From positions 2,294,001 through 2,358,000 of the forward strand of contig NZ_FXUY01000001.1 in NCBI RefSeq assembly GCF_900182985.1: a stretch of DNA of 64,000 nt, given 5' to 3'. The notes beneath the pieces are model-generated. The model was not told where the DNA came from. It worked only from the letters and a program-made list of their open reading frames with translations, and made no database searches. The translations under genes and the position numbers were made by a program. The first letter of the stretch is position 1; each line of letters opens with the position of its first letter. This stretch comes from Pseudomonas helmanticensis (lineage in GTDB: Bacteria; Pseudomonadota; Gammaproteobacteria; Pseudomonadales; Pseudomonadaceae). Below are positions 21,106 to 29,147 of the stretch, in pieces.

Positions 21106-21284
21106 CTGAATCCGTAATCGATCTGGTCAATGAACAACTTCAAACACCTCGATGCCCTCTTGAATCCATAATCGACTCGATCTTTCAGGTCGCTATACAA
21201 CCTCAGACACCTCGGTCGGCCCCTGAATCCATAATCGCCTCGATCTTTCAGGTCAATGTACTACTCCAGACACCTCGGTCGGCC
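21106..21284. repeat. Three tandem ~62-bp repeats between prpF and prpD
   Basis: Three consecutive units begin CTGAATCCRTAATCG (at about 21106, 21160 and 21223). The last two share ACTCGATCTTTCAGGTC-like cores and end CAGACACCTCGGTCGGCCC. The first unit is more diverged and shorter. The array occupies the 438-bp gap between prpF and prpD; no gene is seen in that gap. Confidence 0.75.
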
Positions 21285-21285
21285 C

Positions 21286-21306
21286 CCTCTCCCTCCGGGA
21301 GAGGGC
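21286..21306. repeat. Short palindrome closing the prpF-prpD tandem repeat
   Basis: CCCTCTCCC and GGGAGAGGG arms around a short centre, the same family as the copy at 21038-21057. Confidence 0.65.
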
Positions 21307-21344
21307 TGGGCGGGCGGCGTTCCGATGAGGGTAAAACTTTCGGA

Positions 21345-22547
21345 TCAGAACGAATCTCCGGGGACGCGTACATAGCCTTCCATCAGCACCCGAGCACTGC
21401 GGCTCATAATGGCTTTTTTGACGATCCACTCGCCGTTTTCCAGGCTGGCTTCAGCACCGACGCGCAACGTTCCGGACGGATGCCCGAAGCGCACGGCATT
21501 GCGTTCAACGCCACCTGCCGCGAGGTTCACCAACGTGCCGGAAATGGCTGCGGCGGTGCCGATCGCCACAGCCGCCGTGCCCATCATTGCGTGGTGCAAC
21601 TTGCCCATCGACAACGCACGCACCAGCAAATCCACATCCCCGGCAGCAATCGCTTTGCCACTGGACGCCAGGTAATCCGCAGGCTTGGCAACGAACGCAA
21701 CTTTCGGCGTGTGCTGCCGTTTCGCCGCTTCATCCAGATTGGCAATCAGGCCCATGCGCAGCGCGCCGTAAGCACGAATCGTCTCGAACATCTGCAGCGC
21801 TTGCGGATCGCTGTTGATCGCGCCTTGCAGTTCGGTGCCGGTGTAACCGATGTCTTCGGCGTTGACGAAAATCGTCGGGATGCCGGCGTTGATCATCGTC
21901 GCCTTGAACGTGCCGACACCCGGCACTTCCAGCTCATCGATCAGGTTGCCGGTGGGGAACATCGAGCCACCGCCGCCCTCTTCGTCCGCCGCCGGGTCCA
22001 TGAATTCGACTTGCACTTCAGCGGCCGGAAAAGTCACGCCGTCGAGTTCGAAATCACCGGTTTCCTGCACCTCGCCATTGGTGATCGGCACGTGGGCGAT
22101 GATGGTTTTGCCGATGTTGGCCTGCCACACGCGCACCACCGCAACACCGTTGTGCGGAATGCGGCCGGCGTCGACCAAGCCATTGCTGATGGCGAACGAA
22201 CCGACCGCTGCCGAGAGGTTGCCGCAGTTGCCGCTCCAATCCACGAATGGCTTGTCGATAGAGACCTGGCCGAACAGGTAATCGACGTCGTGATCAGCCT
22301 TGAGGCTTTTCGACAGGATCACGGTTTTGCTGGTGCTCGAAGTCGCGCCGCCCATGCCGTCGATCTGCTTGTCGTACGGGTCAGGGCTGCCGATCACGCG
22401 CAGCAAAAAAGCGTCGCGAACCGGGCCGGGAATCTGCGCCGCTTCGGGCAAATCCTTGAGGCTGAAAAACACGCCTTTGCTGGTGCCGCCGCGCATGTAG
22501 GTGGCGGGGATTTTGATCTGCGGTGCGAAAGTAGCTGCGTGAGCCAT
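21345..22547 (-). CDS. prpF: PrpF, AcnD-accessory aconitate isomerase-like protein
   Basis: 400-residue diaminopimelate-epimerase-fold protein. The diagnostic N-terminus is IPATYMRGGTSKGVFFSL, and SGNCGNLSAAVGSFA and HPSGTLRVGA mark the two fold halves. PrpF isomerises the product of AcnD so that the methylcitrate cycle can proceed. It lies 54 bp downstream of acnD, with an intercistronic hairpin between the two. Confidence 0.95.
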   Translation of the reverse strand: MAHAATFAPQIKIPATYMRGGTSKGVFFSLKDLPEAAQIPGPVRDAFLLRVIGSPDPYDKQIDGMGGATSSTSKTVILSKSLKADHDVDYLFGQVSIDKPFVDWSGNCGNLSAAVGSFAISNGLVDAGRIPHNGVAVVRVWQANIGKTIIAHVPITNGEVQETGDFELDGVTFPAAEVQVEFMDPAADEEGGGGSMFPTGNLIDELEVPGVGTFKATMINAGIPTIFVNAEDIGYTGTELQGAINSDPQALQMFETIRAYGALRMGLIANLDEAAKRQHTPKVAFVAKPADYLASSGKAIAAGDVDLLVRALSMGKLHHAMMGTAAVAIGTAAAISGTLVNLAAGGVERNAVRFGHPSGTLRVGAEASLENGEWIVKKAIMSRSARVLMEGYVRVPGDSF

Positions 22548-22562
22548 GGTGCTCCTTAACCA

Positions 22563-22590
22563 CAGGCGTGAGACCGAAATCTCACGCCTG
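22563..22590. promoter_or_regulatory. Intercistronic hairpin between acnD and prpF
   Basis: The perfect 11-bp stem CAGGCGTGAGA/TCTCACGCCTG has a six-base loop and lies between the acnD stop and the prpF start. There is no T-run on the minus strand, so it is more likely an mRNA processing or stability element, or a weak attenuator, than a terminator. Confidence 0.6.
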
Positions 22591-22601
22591 CATCAGTAGA
22601 T

Positions 22602-25196
22602 TTAAACGGCAACCGCCGACTCTTCGAGGAAGTCCTGAGCGAAGCGTTGCAACACGCCGCCGGCCTCGTAGATCGACACTTCTTCAGCGGTATCCAGACG
22701 GCAGGTCACCGGCACATCAACGCGCTCACCGTTCTGGCGATGGATCACCAGCGTCAGGTCCGCACGCGGTTTGCGCTCGCCGATCACGTCGTAGGTTTCG
22801 CTGCCGTCGATGGCCAGCGTGTGCCGGTCGGTGCCCGGCTTGAACTCCAGCGGCAACACGCCCATGCCCACCAGGTTGGTGCGGTGAATGCGCTCGAAAC
22901 CTTCAGCTGCAATCGCTTCGACACCGGCCAGACGCACGCCTTTCGCCGCCCAGTCACGGGACGAACCCTGACCGTAATCGGCGCCGGCGATGATGATCAG
23001 CGGCTGCTTGCGCTCCATGTAGGTTTCGATGGCTTCCCACATGCGCATGACCTTGCCTTCCGGCTCGACGCGCGCCAGCGAACCCTGTTTGACCTTGCCG
23101 TTTTCCACGACCATTTCATTGAACAGTTTTGGGTTGGCGAAGGTTGCGCGCTGGGCGGTCAAGTGGTCGCCACGGTGCGTTGCGTAAGAGTTGAAGTCCT
23201 CTTCCGGCAGGCCCATTTTCGCCAGGTATTCGCCAGCGGCGCTGTCGAGCATGATCGCGTTGGATGGCGACAGGTGATCGGTGGTGATGTTGTCCGGCAG
23301 CACCGCCAGCGGGCGCATGCCCTTCAACGGACGGGCGCCAGCCAGTGCGCCTTCCCAGTACGGCGGACGGCGAATGTAGGTGCTCATCTCGCGCCAGTCG
23401 TACAACGGCGTGACTTTCGGGCCGGTGTCTTCGTGGACGGCGAACATCGGAATGTAGACCTGACGGAACTGCTCTGGCTTGACCGAAGATTTCACCACGG
23501 CGTCGATTTCTTCGTCGGTTGGCCAGATGTCTTTGAGGCGGATTTCCTTGCCATCGACCACGCCCAACACGTCCTTCTCGATATCGAAACGGATGGTCCC
23601 GGCGATGGCGTAAGCAACCACCAGTGGCGGCGAAGCGAGGAACGCTTGCTTGGCGTACGGGTGGATGCGGCCGTCGAAGTTGCGGTTACCGGAAAGCACG
23701 GCGGTGGCGTACAGATCGCGGTCGATGATCTCTTGCTGGATCACTGGATCAAGCGCGCCGGACATGCCGTTGCAGGTGGTGCAGGCGAAGGCGACGACAC
23801 CGAAACCGAGCTGTTCCAGCTCAGTGGTCAGCCCCGCTTCGTCGAGGTACAGCGCGACGGTTTTCGAACCCGGCGCCAGCGAGGATTTCACCCACGGTTT
23901 GCGGGTCAGGCCGAGCCTGTTGGCGTTGCGCGCGAGCAGGCCAGCGGCGATCACGTTGCGCGGGTTGCTGGTGTTGGTGCAACTGGTGATGGCGGCGATG
24001 ATCACGGCGCCGTCGGGCATTTGCCCGGGGATTTCTTCCCACTGGCCGGAGATGCCTTTGGCCGCCAGATCCGAGGTCGCGACGCGGGCGTGCGGGTTGC
24101 TCGGGCCGGCCATGTTGCGCACCACCGAGGACAGATCGAAGCTCAAACCACGCTCGTATTGCGCGCCTTTCAGGCTGTCGGCCCACAGGCCGGTGAGCTT
24201 GGCGTATTGCTCGACGAGCTGCACTTGCTGGTCTTCACGACCGGTGAGTTTCAAGTAATCGATGGTCTGCTGGTCGATATAGAACATCGCCGCCGTGGCG
24301 CCGTATTCCGGGGCCATGTTGGAGATGGTTGCGCGGTCGCCGAGGGTCAGCGCAGCAGCGCCTTCGCCGAAGAACTCCAGCCACGCGCCGACGACTTTCT
24401 GTTTGCGCAGGTATTCGGTGAGCGCCAGCACCATGTCGGTGGCAGTGATGCCCGGTTGCAGCTTGCCGGTCAGTTCGACGCCGACGCTTTCTGGCAGGCG
24501 CATCCACGAGGCGCGGCCGAGCATCACGCTCTCGGCTTCGAGGCCGCCGACACCAATGGCGATCACGCCCAAGGCGTCGACGTGCGGCGTGTGGCTGTCG
24601 GTACCGACGCAGGTGTCGGGGAACGCCACGCCCTCGCGCACCTGAATCACCGGAGACATTTTCTCCAGGTTGATCTGGTGCATGATGCCGTTGCCTGGCG
24701 GGATCACGTCGACGTTCTTGAAGGCTTTTTTGGTCCAGTTGATGAAGTGGAAACGGTCTTCGTTGCGACGGTCTTCGATGGCGCGGTTTTTCTCGAACGC
24801 CTGTTTGTCGAAGCCGCCCGCTTCCACCGCTAGCGAATGGTCGACGATCAATTGCGTCGGCACCACCGGGTTGACTTGCGCCGGGTCGCCACCTTGCAAC
24901 GCGATCGCGTCGCGCAGGCCAGCGAGGTCGACCAGCGCGGTCTGGCCGAGGATGTCGTGGCAGACCACGCGCGCAGGGAACCACGGGAAATCGAGGTCGC
25001 GTTTGCGCTCGATCAGTTGCTTGAGGGAATCGGTGAGCGTTGCCGGGTCGCAGCGACGCACAAGGTTTTCCGCCAGCACGCGGGAGGTGTACGGCAGGGT
25101 GTCGTAACTGCCGGGCTGAATCGCTTCGACAGCTGCGCGAGCGTCGAAATAATCCAGAGGACTGCCGGGCAGGGTTTTGCGGAATTCTGTGTTCAT
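22602..25196 (-). CDS. acnD: 2-methylcitrate dehydratase, Fe-S dependent (AcnD)
   Basis: 864-residue aconitase-superfamily enzyme. The three [4Fe-4S] cysteines are visible in ITSCTNTSNPRN and CTTCNGMSG. The C-terminal swivel domain contains GADYGQGSSRDWAAKG. The N-terminus MNTEFRKTLPGSPLDYFDA is standard; an upstream extension runs through a REP element and is rejected. It dehydrates 2-methylcitrate together with PrpF. Confidence 0.95.
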   Translation of the reverse strand: MNTEFRKTLPGSPLDYFDARAAVEAIQPGSYDTLPYTSRVLAENLVRRCDPATLTDSLKQLIERKRDLDFPWFPARVVCHDILGQTALVDLAGLRDAIALQGGDPAQVNPVVPTQLIVDHSLAVEAGGFDKQAFEKNRAIEDRRNEDRFHFINWTKKAFKNVDVIPPGNGIMHQINLEKMSPVIQVREGVAFPDTCVGTDSHTPHVDALGVIAIGVGGLEAESVMLGRASWMRLPESVGVELTGKLQPGITATDMVLALTEYLRKQKVVGAWLEFFGEGAAALTLGDRATISNMAPEYGATAAMFYIDQQTIDYLKLTGREDQQVQLVEQYAKLTGLWADSLKGAQYERGLSFDLSSVVRNMAGPSNPHARVATSDLAAKGISGQWEEIPGQMPDGAVIIAAITSCTNTSNPRNVIAAGLLARNANRLGLTRKPWVKSSLAPGSKTVALYLDEAGLTTELEQLGFGVVAFACTTCNGMSGALDPVIQQEIIDRDLYATAVLSGNRNFDGRIHPYAKQAFLASPPLVVAYAIAGTIRFDIEKDVLGVVDGKEIRLKDIWPTDEEIDAVVKSSVKPEQFRQVYIPMFAVHEDTGPKVTPLYDWREMSTYIRRPPYWEGALAGARPLKGMRPLAVLPDNITTDHLSPSNAIMLDSAAGEYLAKMGLPEEDFNSYATHRGDHLTAQRATFANPKLFNEMVVENGKVKQGSLARVEPEGKVMRMWEAIETYMERKQPLIIIAGADYGQGSSRDWAAKGVRLAGVEAIAAEGFERIHRTNLVGMGVLPLEFKPGTDRHTLAIDGSETYDVIGERKPRADLTLVIHRQNGERVDVPVTCRLDTAEEVSIYEAGGVLQRFAQDFLEESAVAV

Positions 25197-25253
25197 CGGG
25201 TCAGGACTCGGGTCACGGTAGTTGCAAAGGGTGATGCCGTCTCGCCGCCCCCC

Positions 25254-25340
25254 TGTAGGAGCTGCCGAAGGCTGCGATCTTTTGATCTTTTTTTCAGGAT
25301 CAAGATCAAGGGATCGCAGCCTTCGGCAGCTCCTACAGGG
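25254..25340. repeat. REP-type inverted repeat pair inside the prp operon
   Basis: Arms GTAGGAGCTGCCGAAGGCTG and GATCGCAGCCTTCGGCAGCT lie between prpC and acnD. Being inside an operon, it may act on mRNA decay between these two cistrons. Confidence 0.85.
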
Positions 25341-25368
25341 ATTGCGCTCAGGCGTTGGCACTCACCAT

Positions 25369-26496
25369 TCAGCGACGTTCGATTGGCACGAACTTGCGCT
25401 GTTCGACGCCGATGTACTCGGCGCTTGGGCGGATGATGCGGTTGTTGGCGCGCTGTTCGAACACGTGCGCAGCCCAGCCGGTCAGGCGCGAGCAAACGAA
25501 GATCGGCGTGAACAGCTTGGTCGGGATACCCATGAAGTGGTACGCCGAGGCATGGTAGAAATCGGCGTTCGGGAAGAGTTTTTTCTGTTCCCACATGGTC
25601 TTGTCGATGGCTTCCGAGACCGGAAACAGCACCTTGTCACCGACTTCGTCAGCAAGCTGTTTCGCCCAGCCCTTGATCACTTCGTTGCGCGGATCGCTGT
25701 CCTTATAGATCGCGTGGCCGAAGCCCATGATCTTGTCCTTGCGCTCAAGCATGCCGAGGGTGCCTTTAATCGCCTCTTCCGGCGACGAGAAGCGTTCGAT
25801 CATTTCCATCGCCGCTTCGTTGGCGCCGCCATGCAACGGGCCGCGCAGCGAACCGATGGCGGCGGTTACGCAGGAATACAGATCGGACAGGGTCGAGGCG
25901 CAAACGCGTGCGGTGAAGGTCGAGGCGTTGAATTCGTGTTCGGCGTAAAGGATCAGCGAGACGTTCATCACTTTCACGTGCAGTTCGCTCGGCTTCTTGT
26001 CGTGCAGCAAGTGCAGGAAGTGGCCGCCGATGGTTGGCTCGTCACTGACGCAATTGATGCGTTTGCCGTCGTGGCTGAAGCGATACCAGTAGCACATGAT
26101 CGCCGGGAACGCGGCGAGCAGACGGTCAGTCTTGTCGCGCTGTTCGGAAAAATCTTTCTCCGGTTCTATGTTGCCAAGGAACGAGCAACCGGTGCGCATC
26201 ACGTCCATCGGGTGGGCGTCGGCGGGGATGCGTTCGAGCACTTCTTTCAGCGCTGGCGGCAGGTCGCGCAGCTTGCTCAGCTTGCCTTGGTATTCATCGA
26301 GTTGCGCTTTGGTCGGCAGCTCGCCGTAGAGCAGCAGGTACGCGACTTCTTCAAATTGTGCATCGGCTGCCAGTTCGCGCACGTCGTAGCCGCGATAGGT
26401 CAGCCCGGCACCGGCATGGCCTACGGTGGACAGTGCGGTTTGCCCGGCAACCTGGCCACGGAGCCCGGCGCCACTGAGTACTTTTGCTTCGGCCAT
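25369..26496 (-). CDS. prpC: 2-methylcitrate synthase
   Basis: 375-residue citrate-synthase-family enzyme condensing propionyl-CoA with oxaloacetate. It has the N-terminal MAEAKVLSGAGLRGQVAGQT, LTYRGYDVRELA, the catalytic histidine regions GGANEAAMEM and MGFGHAIYKDSDPR, and a C-terminal ICSR-like segment FVCSRLTGWAAHVFEQ. The frame stays open upstream through a REP element; that extension is not coding. ATG at 26496. Confidence 0.96.
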   Translation of the reverse strand: MAEAKVLSGAGLRGQVAGQTALSTVGHAGAGLTYRGYDVRELAADAQFEEVAYLLLYGELPTKAQLDEYQGKLSKLRDLPPALKEVLERIPADAHPMDVMRTGCSFLGNIEPEKDFSEQRDKTDRLLAAFPAIMCYWYRFSHDGKRINCVSDEPTIGGHFLHLLHDKKPSELHVKVMNVSLILYAEHEFNASTFTARVCASTLSDLYSCVTAAIGSLRGPLHGGANEAAMEMIERFSSPEEAIKGTLGMLERKDKIMGFGHAIYKDSDPRNEVIKGWAKQLADEVGDKVLFPVSEAIDKTMWEQKKLFPNADFYHASAYHFMGIPTKLFTPIFVCSRLTGWAAHVFEQRANNRIIRPSAEYIGVEQRKFVPIERR

Positions 26497-26535
26497 TGTG
26501 TTCTCCAATCTTTTTGAATTTGTATGGGGAAAACT

Positions 26536-26636
26536 TGTGGGAGCGAGCCTGCTCGCGAAGGTGGCTGGAACACCTCGGTGCGTCAGGGACACCGCGTTAT
26601 CGTTGGCGTCCTTCGCGAGCAGGCTCGCTCCCACAG
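26536..26636. repeat. REP element inside the prp operon (TGTGGGAGCGAGCCTGCTCGCGA family)
   Basis: Near-perfect inverted arms TGTGGGAGCGAGCCTGCTCG and CGAGCAGGCTCGCTCCCACA flank about 60 bases between prpB and prpC. Confidence 0.85.
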
Positions 26637-26645
26637 GGGTCTTGT

Positions 26646-27539
26646 TCAGCCTTTCTTTTGTGCAAACAACGCATCGAGCTTCTGCTCGAACGTGTGGTAA
26701 TCGATGCGATCGTAAAGCTCCATGCGAGTCTGCATGGTGTCGATGACATTCTGCTGCGTGCCGTCGCGGCGGATCGCGGTGTAAACGTTTTCGGCAGCCT
26801 TGTTCATCGCGCGGAACGCCGACAGTGGATACAGCACCAGCGACACGTCGGCGCCGGCCAGTTGTTCGGTGGTGTACAGCGGCGTCGAGCCGAACTCGGT
26901 GATGTTGGCCAGAATCGGCGCTTTCACACGGCTGGCGAACAGCTTGTACATCTCCAGTTCGGTGATAGCTTCCGGGAAGATCATGTCGGCGCCGGCCTCG
27001 ATGCACGCGGCAGCGCGATCGAGTGCCGATTCCAGACCTTCCACCGCCAGCGCATCGGTGCGCGCCATGATCACGAAGCTGTCATCGGTCCGCGCATCGA
27101 CCGCAGCCTTGATGCGGTCGACCATTTCCTGCTGGCTGACGATTTCTTTATTAGGACGGTGGCCGCAGCGCTTGGCGCCGACCTGATCCTCGATGTGAAT
27201 CGCCGCCGCGCCGAACTTGATCATCGACTTGACCGTGCGCGCCACGTTGAACGCCGACGAACCGAAACCGGTGTCGACGTCGACCAGCAACGGCAGATCG
27301 CAAACGTCAGTGATACGGCGTACGTCGGTGAGCACGTCATCCAGACCGGTGATGCCCAGATCCGGCACGCCGAGCGAGCCTGCGGCAACCCCGCCACCGG
27401 ACAGGTAGATCGCCTTGAAACCGGCGCGCTTGGCCAACAGCGCGTGGTTGGCGTTGATCGCGCCAACCACTTGCAATGGATGCTCGCTGGCGACCGCATC
27501 GCGGAAACGCTGGCCTGGAGTGCTGTGCTTGGAACTCAT
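26646..27539 (-). CDS. prpB: 2-methylisocitrate lyase
   Basis: 297-residue isocitrate-lyase-superfamily enzyme splitting 2-methylisocitrate into pyruvate and succinate. The active-site loop KRCGH is present in [12 protein letters not shown], and VDVDTGFG carries metal-binding aspartates. Its start overlaps the regulator's stop (ATGA), so regulator and enzyme are translationally coupled. Confidence 0.96.
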   Translation of the reverse strand: MSSKHSTPGQRFRDAVASEHPLQVVGAINANHALLAKRAGFKAIYLSGGGVAAGSLGVPDLGITGLDDVLTDVRRITDVCDLPLLVDVDTGFGSSAFNVARTVKSMIKFGAAAIHIEDQVGAKRCGHRPNKEIVSQQEMVDRIKAAVDARTDDSFVIMARTDALAVEGLESALDRAAACIEAGADMIFPEAITELEMYKLFASRVKAPILANITEFGSTPLYTTEQLAGADVSLVLYPLSAFRAMNKAAENVYTAIRRDGTQQNVIDTMQTRMELYDRIDYHTFEQKLDALFAQKKG

Positions 27540-28261
27540 GACTCACCTCGTTCAGTGGCTGTCTTATTGTGGGCGCCGTCCTGGTAATGACGAGCGATGT
27601 TGCGTTTCGAGGCGCCGATGTGGCGGCGCATCAACAATTCCGCGAGCTCGCCGTCACGGTCGGCGATGGCATCGAGAATCCGGTGGTGTTCGGCGAAGGC
27701 TTGGCGCGGGCGATTCGGCGTGGTGGAGAACTGGATGCGGTACATGCGCACCAATTGATACAGCTCGCCACAGAGCATCTGCGTCAGCGTGCGGTTGCCG
27801 CTGCCCTGGATGATCCGGTAATGAAAGTCGAAATCGCCTTCCTGCTGGTAATAGCCAACGCCAGCCTGAAAGGCAGCGTCGCGTTCATGGGTTTCCAGCA
27901 CGCGGCGCAGTTCGTCGATTTCTTCGACGCTCATGCGCTCGGCCGCCAGACGGCAGGCCATGCCTTCGAGGGATTCGCGGATTTCGTAGAGTTCGATCAG
28001 CTCGGCATGATTGAGCGACACCACCCGCGCGCCGACGTGCGGAACGCGCACCAGCAGGCGCTGGCCTTCGAGTCGGTGAATCGCCTCACGCAGCGGCCCG
28101 CGACTGATGCCGTAAGTGCGCGCCAGTTCCGGCTCGGAGATCTTGCTGCCCGGGGCGATCTCGCCTTTGACGATGGCCGCCTGAATACGCCGGAAGACGT
28201 TTTCCGAGAGCGTCTCGGAATCGTCGCCGCTGATGACCGGGGGATCGAGTTGGTCCAGCAT
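27536..28261 (-). CDS. GntR/FadR-type regulator of the prp operon
   Basis: 241-residue regulator. The N-terminal GntR winged helix contains [21 protein letters not shown]. The C-terminal all-helical FCD domain has metal/ligand residues in [17 protein letters not shown] and [12 protein letters not shown] chose the ATG at 28261, ten bases after AAAGGTG; the longer reading starts with TTG. It is the first gene of the prp operon, so it probably controls its own operon in response to a methylcitrate-cycle metabolite. It is not the sigma-54-dependent PrpR of enterobacteria. Confidence 0.93.
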   Translation of the reverse strand: MLDQLDPPVISGDDSETLSENVFRRIQAAIVKGEIAPGSKISEPELARTYGISRGPLREAIHRLEGQRLLVRVPHVGARVVSLNHAELIELYEIRESLEGMACRLAAERMSVEEIDELRRVLETHERDAAFQAGVGYYQQEGDFDFHYRIIQGSGNRTLTQMLCGELYQLVRMYRIQFSTTPNRPRQAFAEHHRILDAIADRDGELAELLMRRHIGASKRNIARHYQDGAHNKTATERGES

Positions 28262-28262
28262 G

Positions 28263-28272
28263 ATTGTCGACA
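28263..28272. promoter_or_regulatory. Second copy of the putative GntR operator, at the start codon
   Basis: ATTGTCGACA repeats most of the perfect palindrome found 73 bp upstream and lies against the start codon of the gntR gene. A paired site suggests autoregulation. Confidence 0.5.
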
Positions 28273-28335
28273 CCTTTAAATCCAATGCGGCAAAAACTAG
28301 CTAATTCAACCGAATCAGTCAAAGGATAAATGGGT

Positions 28336-28347
28336 ATTGTCGACAAT
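28336..28347. promoter_or_regulatory. Putative operator palindrome of the prp operon
   Basis: ATTGTCGACAAT is a perfect 12-bp palindrome in the promoter region of gntR-prpBC-acnD-prpF-prpD. It fits the GT...AC half-site pattern of FadR-type GntR operators. Assignment to this regulator is inference. Confidence 0.6.
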
Positions 28348-28361
28348 CGTCTAATAACCTT

Positions 28362-28429
28362 AAAAGATCGCAGCCTTCGGCAGCTCCTACAGGGATCAGT
28401 GCAGGAGCTGCCGCAGGCTGCGATCTTTT
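28362..28429. repeat. REP-type inverted repeat pair (GATCGCAGCC family)
   Basis: Opposed arms lie in the 344-bp gap between gntR and the retropepsin-like protease gene. The rest of the gap holds the prp promoter with its palindromes and, after the repeat, the promoter and leader of the plus-strand cluster. No other gene is seen. Confidence 0.85.
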
Positions 28430-28605
28430 GATCTTCTATAGACCACCCCCAGCGCTGGCGCCATAAAACCACCGTGCTAGAATGCCGCCCGCATTTGCTG
28501 GCCATTTATACGGCTTGTCATAAAAAGCTGATAGGCACACGAAGGGCCTTGCGCAAGTTTTGCCAAGGACCTGAACCGACAACGGAACGCTGCGCACCAG
28601 GATTT

Positions 28606-29142
28606 ATGAGACTCAAGCCTTTTCCCACATTCTTTGCCCTGTTTTGCCTGCCCGGCCTCGCCGCCGCGGGGGAAAAAACCGTGTACGGCCTCAACGAATA
28701 CGCTTCGCTTGACGGCATCAATCTCGAAGTCGCGGCCAAACTCGACACCGGCGCGAAAACCGCCTCGCTGAGTGCCCGCGACATCAAACGCTTCAAACGC
28801 AACGGTGAATCCTGGGTGCGCTTCTACCTGGCCATCGACGCTGCGCATTCGCACCCGATCGAACGGCCGCTGGCCCGCGTCAGCAAGATCAAGCGTCGCG
28901 CCGGCGATTACGACCCGGAAGAAGGCAAAAAGTACACCGCCCGTCCGGTGATTGAGCTGGATATCTGCATGGGCACCGCGCTGCGCAGCATCGAAGTGAA
29001 CCTGACCGACCGAAGTGCGTTCCAATACCCGCTTTTGATTGGCTCCGAAGCGCTGAAACGCTTCGACGCGCTGGTCGATCCCAGTCTTAAATACGCTGCC
29101 GGCAAACCCGCCTGCACCATCGCCGCTCATACCGCCGAGTAA
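28606..29142 (+). CDS. Retropepsin-like 'ATP-dependent zinc protease' family protein, exported
   Basis: 178-residue protein. A signal peptide (MRLKPFPTFFALFCLPGLAAA) is followed by an aspartic-protease-like motif AAKLDTGAKTASLSA (D-T-G) and a later IGSEALKRFDALVDPSLKY segment. The family name 'zinc protease' is historical; the D-T-G motif points to a retropepsin-like fold. The ATG at 28606 has AGGA five bases upstream; the longer reading lacks a signal peptide. First gene of a three-gene cluster with an inactive transglutaminase and an ATP-grasp ligase. Confidence 0.87.
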   Translation: MRLKPFPTFFALFCLPGLAAAGEKTVYGLNEYASLDGINLEVAAKLDTGAKTASLSARDIKRFKRNGESWVRFYLAIDAAHSHPIERPLARVSKIKRRAGDYDPEEGKKYTARPVIELDICMGTALRSIEVNLTDRSAFQYPLLIGSEALKRFDALVDPSLKYAAGKPACTIAAHTAE

Positions 29143-29147
29143 TTTCC

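Noticed and set aside
21038..21306. Possible CRISPR-like array
   Set aside because: Only three directly adjoining, imperfect 62-bp units without unique spacers; it is a tandem repeat, not a CRISPR.
22647..24833. 728-codon plus-strand frame over acnD
   Set aside because: Shadow of acnD in high-GC DNA; no domain, no ribosome site.
26497..27006. Upstream extension of prpC
   Set aside because: It runs through a REP element and antisense of prpB; the family start MAEAKV at 26496 is clear.
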